Origin: Gemmatimonas sp. UBA2094
GTDB taxonomy: Bacteria; Gemmatimonadota; Gemmatimonadetes; Gemmatimonadales; Gemmatimonadaceae
Length of the DNA: 7,039 nucleotides
Direction of reading: 5' to 3'
Assembly: GCA_002331565.1 (NCBI GenBank)
Contig: DCZC01000010.1
Span: 1 to 7,039, forward strand
The notes beneath the pieces are model-generated. The model was not told the DNA's origin and did not search any database. It worked only from the letters and a program-made list of their open reading frames with translations. Of this stretch, positions 1 through 5,511 are shown in pieces; position 1 is the stretch's first letter; each line of letters starts with the position of its first letter. The translations under genes and the position numbers were made by a program.

Positions 1-203
1 TCGCGCAGCCGGCGGCCGGGGGGCGCGGGCAGGGCGGTGGCGGGTTCGGGGGCGGCTTCGGTGGTGGACGGGCGCTGTCTCCGGTGGAAACCGGCGACTA
101 TCGCGTCGTGTTGCACACCGGTACCACGGCGATGGCGCAGCCGTTGCGCGTGGTGCGGGTGGCTCCCGAGGAGCGCGCCGTTCTCATCCCCACCAAGCGC
201 TGA
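1..203 (+). CDS. C-terminal end of a glycine-rich protein, possibly a BNR/sortilin-like repeat protein (5' end outside window)
   Basis: The frame beginning at base 3 is open from the window edge to the TGA at 201-203 and encodes 66 residues, with no start visible. The tail has a run of GGGFGGG-type residues (roughly residues 6-23 of the visible part), then a short beta-rich segment, GDYRVVLHTGTTAMAQPLRV, ending in PTKR. Glycine/arginine-rich linkers followed by a 'G-Y-V-L-G-PL-V' beta segment are typical of the C-termini of large secreted WD40/YVTN/BNR-repeat (sortilin or VPS10-like) proteins in Gemmatimonadota and Bacteroidota; that identification is by resemblance only. The thioesterase follows after 2 bases, so the two genes are probably co-transcribed. 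The frame is supported by the sensible composition and by this tight junction. The product is uncertain because the catalytic or repeat region is not in the window. Confidence 0.7.
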   Translation, partial: AQPAAGGRGQGGGGFGGGFGGGRALSPVETGDYRVVLHTGTTAMAQPLRVVRVAPEERAVLIPTKR

Positions 204-205
204 TC

Positions 206-634
206 ATGTCGTTCGCCAAGCACGGTCTGCAGGTCTTCGAGATTCCCATCGAAGTGCTGCCGCAGGACATTGACGACAACGACCACGTGAACAACGTGGT
301 GTACCTCAAGTGGATCTTCGACGTGGCGCTCGCGCATTGGAACGTGAGCGCCCCCGAGAGAATGAAGGCCGCGTACGGGTGGGTGGCCACACGTCACGAA
401 ATCGACTACCGGCGCGAGGCGCTGCTGGGCGATCCCATCGTGGCGCGCACCTGGATCGGCACGGTGGACTCGCGTCGCTTCGAGCGGCTGACGGAGATCG
501 TGCGCACGAGCGACGATCACGTGCTCTGCCGTGGCCGCTCCATCTGGACGCTGCTGTCGCGGGAGACGGGGAAGATCATCCGCATTCCCCCCGAGATGGT
601 GGAGCTGTTCTCGGCGTACATGCACGCGGGGTGA
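206..634 (+). CDS. Hotdog-fold acyl-CoA thioesterase (4-hydroxybenzoyl-CoA thioesterase family)
   Basis: A complete 142-residue protein, the usual length for single-domain hotdog thioesterases, which hydrolyse acyl-CoA or acyl-ACP thioesters in the cytoplasm. The signature is near the N-terminus: D21-I-D23-D-N25-D-H27-V-N-N30 followed by Y33 and W36, matching the family pattern D-x-D-x-N-G-H-V-N-N-x-x-Y, with Asp26 in place of the usual Gly. The family's catalytic Asp/Asn lies in this block. A second conserved region, EIDYRREALLGD (residues 65-76), is the typical beta-strand and turn before the central 'G.......R' segment. There is no signal peptide. The ATG lies 2 bases after the upstream stop and has no visible Shine-Dalgarno sequence, so translation may be coupled to the upstream gene. 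Its natural substrate cannot be read from the sequence. A shadow frame covers the opposite strand but has no recognisable domain. Confidence 0.9.
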   Translation: MSFAKHGLQVFEIPIEVLPQDIDDNDHVNNVVYLKWIFDVALAHWNVSAPERMKAAYGWVATRHEIDYRREALLGDPIVARTWIGTVDSRRFERLTEIVRTSDDHVLCRGRSIWTLLSRETGKIIRIPPEMVELFSAYMHAG

Positions 635-637
635 GCG

Positions 638-663
638 CGGAGAGGAACGGCTCCGTGTCTCCG
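638..663. terminator. Weak hairpin between convergent genes
   Basis: CGGAGA (638-643) pairs with TCTCCG (658-663), and ACG (647-649) can pair with CGT (654-656) inside it. It lies in the 37-base space between the thioesterase and ankyrin stop codons, where a bidirectional terminator would be expected. There is no T-run on either strand, so this is only a candidate. Confidence 0.25.
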
Positions 664-671
664 ACGAGCAG

Positions 672-1844
672 TCAGTCAACTCCCGCCGCGAATTCGCGGA
701 TCAGCCGTTCCGCAGCGGTCTGCCTGCGCAGCACCGCCACGTCGAGCGCCGTGCTGTTCGGCGGGATATGCCAATAGCCATCCCCCTCGGTCCAGCGCAC
801 CTCGGGTGACGGCGCGAGCTGCAGCAGCACACTGAGTGGCGCGAGACTGCCGTTGCCGGCGCAGCGGCAGAGAAACTCGGGGAGGCGCCACATGAAGGTG
901 TCGCGCAGGTCCTGATCTGCGAACAGCCGCGCGCGCACTCCCATGGTATCGCCCAACGTGACGTCCACCGCGACGGCGTCGAGGCCCTCGTGCGGCAGTT
1001 CCACCCCACGCTCGGCGAACACCTGCAGCGCATCGGTGCGGCCGTGCCACGCGGCGAGCGAAGTCGCACTTGCGCCGTTGAGGGTGCGGGCCGCGTCGGC
1101 GCCGGCATCCAGTAGGGCTTCAATGATGGCCAGGTCGTTGTCGCGCCTGAGCGCCTGCATCAGCGGTGTGAAGGGCCAACGGCCGGGATGGTTCGGATCG
1201 GCACCATGTCGCAGCAGCTGCTCCACGCCCTGCAGATCGTGCCAGTCGCACTTTCGGAGCAACAGCGTGGCAAGACTGTCGCGGGTGAGTGGCACCGGCG
1301 CGCGCAGCAGCTCGGTCACCACGTCGTGCGCGTAGTGCTCGGCCGCGTGGTACGGCACCTCCTCGTCGTTCGGGTCGGCACCGTGGTGTAGCAGCAGTGC
1401 CGTCAGCGGGGCGCAGAACGCCACGCCGGCGGCACCGTACAGCGCGCTTTCGAACTGCGTATTGGGCCCGTGCTGTTCGTCCGTAAATCCGGTGTTGACT
1501 GAGGCACCGGCGTTGATGAGGGCTCGTGCCACCGTCACGAAATCGGCAGAACGAACCGGCTCGTCACGCAACCAGCGCGAAAAGCAGCACCAGGTGAGCG
1601 CATCCCAGTCGTTCGGACCTCCTGGTGTGGTGGCGAGCGCCGGATTGCGGGCGAGCCACCGTTGCACACCAACCGCATTGCCGCACACGGCCGCCGCGTA
1701 AATGCTGCGGTCGACAAGCGTGACATCCGCCTGCAGCATGCCACGCGCGTCGTCGAGCGTGCCGGCGCGATGTGAACCCGCCACGGGTACCGCCGACGCC
1801 ACGAGGAACTCGTCGTGCGATGCGTCGGAGATGATTCCCGACAT
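672..1844 (-). CDS. Ankyrin-repeat protein
   Basis: A 390-residue protein made largely of divergent ankyrin repeats, which are protein-binding scaffolds. Readable repeats include residues about 48-75 (IYAAAVCGNAVGVQRWLARN), 82-117 (ending ALINAGASVN), 132-159 (ending LLLHHGADPN), 190-218 (ending QLLRHGADPN), 225-252 (TPLMQALRRDNDLAIIEALL, then DAGAD) and 258-283 (SLAAWHGRTDALQVFAERG). The recurring 'LL-x-x-GAD-x-N' turns are the diagnostic sign. Residues 284-390 are looser and may hold degenerate repeats. No signal peptide, transmembrane helix or enzymatic domain is visible, so it is probably cytoplasmic. The ATG at 1842-1844 is 9 bases after the serine hydrolase stop, with no clear Shine-Dalgarno sequence, which suggests a shared transcript. 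The binding partner is unknown; pairing with a secreted hydrolase gives no clear functional clue. Confidence 0.88.
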   Translation of the reverse strand: MSGIISDASHDEFLVASAVPVAGSHRAGTLDDARGMLQADVTLVDRSIYAAAVCGNAVGVQRWLARNPALATTPGGPNDWDALTWCCFSRWLRDEPVRSADFVTVARALINAGASVNTGFTDEQHGPNTQFESALYGAAGVAFCAPLTALLLHHGADPNDEEVPYHAAEHYAHDVVTELLRAPVPLTRDSLATLLLRKCDWHDLQGVEQLLRHGADPNHPGRWPFTPLMQALRRDNDLAIIEALLDAGADAARTLNGASATSLAAWHGRTDALQVFAERGVELPHEGLDAVAVDVTLGDTMGVRARLFADQDLRDTFMWRLPEFLCRCAGNGSLAPLSVLLQLAPSPEVRWTEGDGYWHIPPNSTALDVAVLRRQTAAERLIREFAAGVD

Positions 1845-1853
1845 GTCGGAGCG

Positions 1854-3260
1854 CTACGGCTGACGCGCCAGGGCGCGCGAGCCGAGGTACACGTACGGCA
1901 CCTTGCCGTTCTCCACGCGATAGAACGCGGGCTGCGTGCCCCCGATGAACAGTTCGCCGGCTGCGCCGTGTGTGAGAGGGGTGGTGTTCGCACCCTGCCG
2001 GAGGAACAGCGTGTCGCCGCGCTCGAGCAGTTCGACGTTCGTGCCCCCCATCGCATAGCGCCCCTTGAGCATCGTCCGCTCGGCAGCTGTGAGATCGCGG
2101 GCGGCGGCGCGCGCCTTGAGTTCCAGTGGCGCACCGAGCGCGAACTCGAGCGCCTTGCTTTCGATGGCCTTGATGCCGGTACCGGGACCATTCACGAGGA
2201 CGACCACGCTCGCCTCGCGCACGGGCACCATGGTGAGCTGCGCGTTGTAGCCGTTGATGGCCCCGCCGTGCGTCCACACACGCTCGGTCTTGCCCGCGAC
2301 CTTCGCGTTGCCCACCACGAGCCCGTAGCCGTACATGGCCGAATCGAGGCCGCTGCCGCCCGGATGCGGCACGGCGCCGGTGGTCATGCGCTTCACCACG
2401 CTCGGGCGGATGGCCCACGCGCGGTCAGGGGCCCCCGAGCTCATCAGCGCCATGGTGAAGCGCGCGAGTTCCGGTGCGCTCGAGAAGAGAAAACCGGCCG
2501 CCCACTGCGCCGTGTTCTCCGTCATGGGGCGCACGATGACCGGCGGGGTGTCCGGTCCATTCACGAGGTGCCCCATCGCGATGGGCCACGTGAGTGCTTC
2601 GAGTGGCTTGAACGTACTGAGCGTCATCGCCGACGGGCGCATCACGCGCTCTTCCACGATGGTGGCGTAGCGTTTCCTGCCTGCCATCTCCGCCACGTAG
2701 CCCGCCATGCTGATGCTCGGGTTGGAGTAGCTGAACGTGCGCCCCGCGTCGGTGAAGAACATGGTGTCGCTCACCTCGCGCATCACTTCGCCCAGCGCGC
2801 CTTCGCCCATGCGGCCGTAGGCCACCGCATTGTCCAGCCACCCCGCGCTGTGCGTCATGAGCTGCTGCGTGGTCACCGTGCCCACACGCTTGCCCGCCAG
2901 CGAGGGGATATAGGTGGAAATCGGCGCATTCATGTCGACGAGCCGGTCCTCCACCAGGGAGGCGAGCGCGGCCCCGGTGAACATCTTGGTCACCGAGCCC
3001 ACGCGCAGCAGCATGTCGGCGGTCATGGGCTGCTTTGTTTCCACGTTCGCAAGCCCGTAGCCCTTGGCGTACACGAGTCGGCCGTTGCTCACCACGGCCA
3101 CGGTGGCACCGGGGGCCCGCGAGCTGGCGAGGGCGGCGTTCACGACGGAGTCGAGGGCGGGGGCCCAGGCCGGAGCGGTCTGGGCATCGACGGCGCTGAC
3201 GGCGAGCAGCAGTGTGCAACCTGCTGCGAAGCGACGCGGGATCGAATGGGTGATGGTCAT
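1854..3260 (-). CDS. Secreted serine hydrolase, beta-lactamase class C / penicillin-binding-protein-like family
   Basis: A 468-residue protein with an apparent signal peptide (basic MTITHSIPRR, hydrophobic core, likely cut after AVDA near residue 26), so export to the periplasm is expected. The family motifs are present in order: S89-V-T-K92 (the SxxK nucleophile motif, codons at 2985-2996), Y178-S-N180 (the YxN motif) and H331-G-G (equivalent of the KTG/HxG motif). Family members act as DD-peptidases, esterases or beta-lactamase-like enzymes; the substrate cannot be assigned here. Residues about 390-468, starting LKGRY, look like the small beta-barrel extension (DUF3471-like) common in these proteins. 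The start is well bounded: an in-frame TAG lies at 3270-3272, only three codons upstream. GGAGG (3262-3266) is just 1 base from the ATG, too close for normal ribosome binding. The ankyrin gene follows after 9 bases. Confidence 0.93.
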   Translation of the reverse strand: MTITHSIPRRFAAGCTLLLAVSAVDAQTAPAWAPALDSVVNAALASSRAPGATVAVVSNGRLVYAKGYGLANVETKQPMTADMLLRVGSVTKMFTGAALASLVEDRLVDMNAPISTYIPSLAGKRVGTVTTQQLMTHSAGWLDNAVAYGRMGEGALGEVMREVSDTMFFTDAGRTFSYSNPSISMAGYVAEMAGRKRYATIVEERVMRPSAMTLSTFKPLEALTWPIAMGHLVNGPDTPPVIVRPMTENTAQWAAGFLFSSAPELARFTMALMSSGAPDRAWAIRPSVVKRMTTGAVPHPGGSGLDSAMYGYGLVVGNAKVAGKTERVWTHGGAINGYNAQLTMVPVREASVVVLVNGPGTGIKAIESKALEFALGAPLELKARAAARDLTAAERTMLKGRYAMGGTNVELLERGDTLFLRQGANTTPLTHGAAGELFIGGTQPAFYRVENGKVPYVYLGSRALARQP

Positions 3261-3266
3261 GCCTCC

Positions 3267-3272
3267 ATTCTA
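3267..3272 (-). promoter_or_regulatory. Candidate -10 hexamer TAGAAT for the serine hydrolase gene
   Basis: On the minus strand TAGAAT (5 of 6 match to TATAAT) ends exactly 6 bases before the ATG. A promoter here would start transcription at about the A of the start codon, giving a leaderless mRNA. The hexamer at 17-base spacing, TCACCA, is a poor -35. The same hexamer-to-ATG spacing occurs at the aminotransferase gene. The hexamer also contains the in-frame TAG. Confidence 0.35.
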
Positions 3273-3338
3273 CCGCGTATCCCCGACTTTGGTGACGCCG
3301 CTCGTCGGGTTGAACAGTACGCCCTTTCGTGTGCCCTT

Positions 3339-4616
3339 CTACGCCCGCGGGGTGCCCCGCTTCACCATCGCCTGCAACCGCTGTACGGCATCCGTCACGC
3401 TCGACTCGTCGGGGCCGAAGCTGAAGCGCATGTACTGCGTGAAGCGCGACGTGTGGTTCGCACGACGCTTGCCGGGATTGATGTCGAAGAACAAGCCGGG
3501 TACGGTGATGACCTTTTCGCGCAGCGCCGCCTCGAAGAACGTTTCGCCGTCGTTGAACGGGGCCGGGAGCGACGCCACGCTCGCCCACACATAGAATCCG
3601 CCGTCAGGCTCATGCTCCACCGTGAGCCCCGCCGCGCGCAGGCCGTCGATGAGGATACGGCGCTTACGCGCAAAGGCGTCGTGAATGGCGATTACTTCTT
3701 GGCGCGCCCGATCGGGCTCCACGAGGGCGCCCGCCGCTTCCTGCAGCGGGCGATTGCCGCCGCCATCGAGGAAACTGCCGGCGCTCGTCACGGCCTCGAT
3801 CACGCTGGCCGGGCCCACGATCCAGCTGAGGCGCCAGCCGGGGCAGCGCCACCCTTTGGTGAGTCCGTCGAGAATCACCACCGGATCGCTGTTCACATCG
3901 TCCACGAACTCGGCGGCGCTCACCGTTGCGCCTTCCGCGAGTCCTTCGTCCCAGAGGTAGTGCGAATAGAACTCATCGAGGATGAGCGTGCACTTGAGCT
4001 CACGCGCCTCGTGCACCCACGCACTGAGCGCGCTGCCGCGGAGCACCCGTCCGGTGGGATTGGCCGGGTTGGAGAGCAGCAGCGCCCCCAAGCCACGGCC
4101 GGTGATTTCGCGGCGCAGGTTCTTGGTACTGAGCGCGTAGCCGGCCTCGGGCTCGAGCAGCAGCGGAATGGCGCTGAATGTCCCGAAGATCTCCAGCAGC
4201 TCCTCGTACGCCGTGTAGTCGGGGAGCACGTGGCCGAGGTTCACGTTGCCCAGCGACGCCACCACACGCGTGAGCGACGAACGGCCACCGCCGCAGATGC
4301 ACACGTTCTCCGGTCCGTACTGGCTCGACTTCCCCTGCCGGTAGCGCGCATTGTACAGGTTCGCCACCGCCTTCCGCAGCGCGTCGATGCCGCCCACCGG
4401 CGCGTACTCGTAGTCGTCGGCGCCGATGGTGACATTGCTCGGCCGCGGCGGCGCGCCGGGCAACGGCCCCGTTTCCGGCTGCCCCTGCCCGAGATTGCAC
4501 CACCCCTCGGCGCCCATGCGGAAGCCCAGCTCCCGCGCACGGTCCATGACGTAAATAACGCCCGTGCGCGGCACGGGGCGGAAACCGGGAACGGGAGCGG
4601 TGAGGGGTTCGGACAT
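3339..4616 (-). CDS. PLP-dependent class I/II aminotransferase
   Basis: A 425-residue fold-type I enzyme, full length for the family, which moves an amino group between an amino acid and a keto acid using pyridoxal phosphate. All anchor residues of the aspartate aminotransferase family are present with correct spacing: N186 in NPANPTG (residues 183-189), D214 and Y217 in LDEFYSHY, the Schiff-base lysine K254 in DGLTKGWRCPGWR (codon at 3855-3857), R262 which contacts the PLP phosphate, and the C-terminal substrate-carboxylate arginine R397 in MRFSFG. The N-terminal NLGQGQPETG (41-50) and YEYAPVGGIDALRKAVA (69-85) are also typical. It is cytoplasmic, with no signal peptide. The substrate cannot be assigned, and no biosynthetic partner gene is adjacent. 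The ATG has no Shine-Dalgarno sequence but has a TATATT box 6 bases upstream. There are 78 bases to the serine hydrolase start downstream. Confidence 0.94.
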   Translation of the reverse strand: MSEPLTAPVPGFRPVPRTGVIYVMDRARELGFRMGAEGWCNLGQGQPETGPLPGAPPRPSNVTIGADDYEYAPVGGIDALRKAVANLYNARYRQGKSSQYGPENVCICGGGRSSLTRVVASLGNVNLGHVLPDYTAYEELLEIFGTFSAIPLLLEPEAGYALSTKNLRREITGRGLGALLLSNPANPTGRVLRGSALSAWVHEARELKCTLILDEFYSHYLWDEGLAEGATVSAAEFVDDVNSDPVVILDGLTKGWRCPGWRLSWIVGPASVIEAVTSAGSFLDGGGNRPLQEAAGALVEPDRARQEVIAIHDAFARKRRILIDGLRAAGLTVEHEPDGGFYVWASVASLPAPFNDGETFFEAALREKVITVPGLFFDINPGKRRANHTSRFTQYMRFSFGPDESSVTDAVQRLQAMVKRGTPRA

Positions 4617-4622
4617 TACGGA

Positions 4623-4628
4623 AATATA
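4623..4628 (-). promoter_or_regulatory. Candidate -10 hexamer TATATT for the aminotransferase gene
   Basis: On the minus strand TATATT (5 of 6 match to TATAAT) is followed by TCCGTA and then the ATG. The spacing implies transcription starting at or next to the start codon, with no room for a ribosome-binding site. No convincing -35 lies 16-18 bases upstream. It sits in the short space between the 126-base palindrome (ends at 4653) and the gene, so a separate promoter after a terminator would fit. Confidence 0.4.
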
Positions 4629-4652
4629 GAGACCCGCCGAGATCGTCGTAGA

Positions 4653-4778
4653 ACCAACGACTGAAGACTGAAACTACGAACTACAAACTCCCCGCGGCCG
4701 GCGAGACCTCCCCTTGATGGGAGATCGCGCGGCGGGCGGGGAGCTTGTAGATCGTAGTTGTAGTTCTTGGTTCTTAGT
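4653..4778. repeat. 126-base imperfect palindrome, copy A (possible bidirectional terminator or REP/MITE-like element)
   Basis: Outer arms 4653-4695 and 4736-4778 pair on an axis at 4715.5: by hand count 32 of 43 pairs are Watson-Crick, 5 are G-T and 6 are mismatched. After an internal loop, an inner hairpin pairs 4701-4712 with 4719-4730 (two mismatches), closing on the loop CTTGAT. ACT-type triplets start at 4653, 4660, 4667, 4673, 4680 and 4687, and their partners start at 4742, 4749, 4756, 4762, 4769 and 4776. It lies 11 bases after the OmdA-family stop codon and 36 bases before the aminotransferase ATG. It aligns without gaps to the copy at 5378-5503. No target-site duplication is visible. 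Confidence 0.85.
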
Positions 4779-4789
4779 TTCTGCCGCCT

Positions 4790-5368
4790 CTACCGACCAT
4801 TGGGCCGAAGATGCGGCAACCTCACCCCCTGCGCCGAGCAGTCGGTCAGCTGCTGCAATCGCCGCTCGCGCGTCTCCTCACGCTTGGCGCTGATCACCCA
4901 CCACACGGCGGGTCGCCGATAGCTCGGCGCGGCCTCCTCGAACCAGGCCCACGCGCCCTTCTGCTTCCTGAAGCGGGCCACGAACGGTGCCGGTAGCTCC
5001 ACCTTCTCCTGCTCGAACGCGTACACGCCCGACTTCGCCACGCTGCGCGCTTCGAAGGCCCGCAGACCGGCGGGTTGCATGAGTCCGGCGGCCGCGAGTT
5101 CCTCCACGTGCTTCACGTTCACGGCGCTCCAGAGGCTCCCCTTCTTTCGCGGCGTGAAGCGAATCGTGTAGCGGGCCTCGTCCACCCGACGGCGGATGCC
5201 GTCGATCCATCCGAAACAGAGCGCCTCACGCACGCTCTCCGTCCACGTCATGCTCGGCGTGCCGGTGCCGGTTTTGTGGAAGCCGACGACCAGTTCGGTC
5301 GCCGTCGTGTGATGTTGGGCGAGCCACGCGCGGAACGCGGCGGGGGAGGGGAAGTAGGTGGGGGGCAT
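4790..5368 (-). CDS. YdeI/OmpD-associated (OmdA) family protein
   Basis: A complete 192-residue protein of the family named 'bacteriocin-protection, YdeI or OmpD-associated', close to the usual length. Conserved blocks in order are: FPSPAAFRAWLAQHH (6-20), ELVVGFHKTGTG (25-36), ALCFGWIDGIRR (49-60), RFTPRKKGSLWSAVN (70-84), GLMQPAGLRAFE (95-106), a tryptophan-rich AWAWFEEAAPSYRRP (139-153), and SAKREETRERRLQQL (160-174). There is no signal peptide, so the protein is cytoplasmic. The family name comes from indirect genetic links in enteric bacteria; no biochemical activity is firmly established, so a role in bacteriocin or envelope stress should not be assumed. No Shine-Dalgarno sequence precedes the ATG at 5366-5368. 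The gene is bracketed by the two 126-base palindromes, with one ending 9 bases upstream of its start and the other beginning 11 bases after its stop. Confidence 0.9.
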   Translation of the reverse strand: MPPTYFPSPAAFRAWLAQHHTTATELVVGFHKTGTGTPSMTWTESVREALCFGWIDGIRRRVDEARYTIRFTPRKKGSLWSAVNVKHVEELAAAGLMQPAGLRAFEARSVAKSGVYAFEQEKVELPAPFVARFRKQKGAWAWFEEAAPSYRRPAVWWVISAKREETRERRLQQLTDCSAQGVRLPHLRPNGR

Positions 5369-5377
5369 GTGGTTTCT

Positions 5378-5503
5378 ACTAACAACTAAAAACTGTCACT
5401 AACCACTACAAACTCCCCGCGAACGTCGCGATCCCTCCCGTTTCGGAGATCGCGTGAGCTGCGGGGAGTTTTTAGTGGTTAGTGGTAGTTGTCAGTCGTT
5501 AGT
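5378..5503. repeat. 126-base imperfect palindrome, copy B (possible bidirectional terminator or REP/MITE-like element)
   Basis: Outer arms 5378-5420 and 5461-5503 pair on an axis at 5440.5: by hand count 37 of 43 pairs are Watson-Crick, 2 are G-T and 4 are mismatched. The inner stem CGCGATC (5427-5433) pairs with GATCGCG (5448-5454). The GCGGGGAG stem is followed by TTTTT on the plus strand but only TTT on the minus strand, so it resembles an intrinsic terminator better in the plus direction, although the neighbouring genes run minus. It begins 8 bases after the S9 peptidase stop and ends 9 bases before the OmdA-family ATG. ACT triplets start at 5378, 5385, 5392, 5398, 5405 and 5412, with AGT partners at 5467, 5474, 5481, 5487, 5494 and 5501. 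Confidence 0.88.
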
Positions 5504-5511
5504 TCCGCTCT

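Noticed and set aside
37..273. Plus-strand 78-codon frame across the first gene end
   Set aside because: It overlaps the gly-rich C-terminus and the thioesterase start in another frame and has an Arg/Ser/Cys-rich composition typical of a shadow frame.
98..679. Minus-strand frame opposite the thioesterase gene
   Set aside because: The plus-strand thioesterase has a diagnostic motif and family length; the opposite frame is His/Arg-rich without recognisable features.
3204..3224. Possible lipoprotein signal (FAAGC) in the serine hydrolase N-terminus
   Set aside because: The cysteine precedes the hydrophobic core instead of following it, so a standard signal peptide cut after AVDA is more likely.
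3282..3309. Inverted repeat CCCGAC-N16-GTCGGG upstream of the serine hydrolase gene
   Set aside because: Only 6 pairs with a 16-base loop and no T-run; expected by chance at this GC content. It could be an operator but nothing else supports that.
1815..4664. A 949-codon stop-free plus-strand frame opposite the serine hydrolase and aminotransferase genes
   Set aside because: It is in exact codon register with both genes, so its stops would require TTA, CTA or TCA sense codons, which are rare in GC-rich coding DNA. The translation is His/Arg/Ala-rich and shows no domain, while the minus-strand genes have clear catalytic motifs.
5378..5503. Heptad-phased repeat considered as a CRISPR array or tRNA-like structure
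   Set aside because: The unit is too short and is arranged as a palindrome without spacers; no cas genes are present, and no cloverleaf or CCA end can be drawn.
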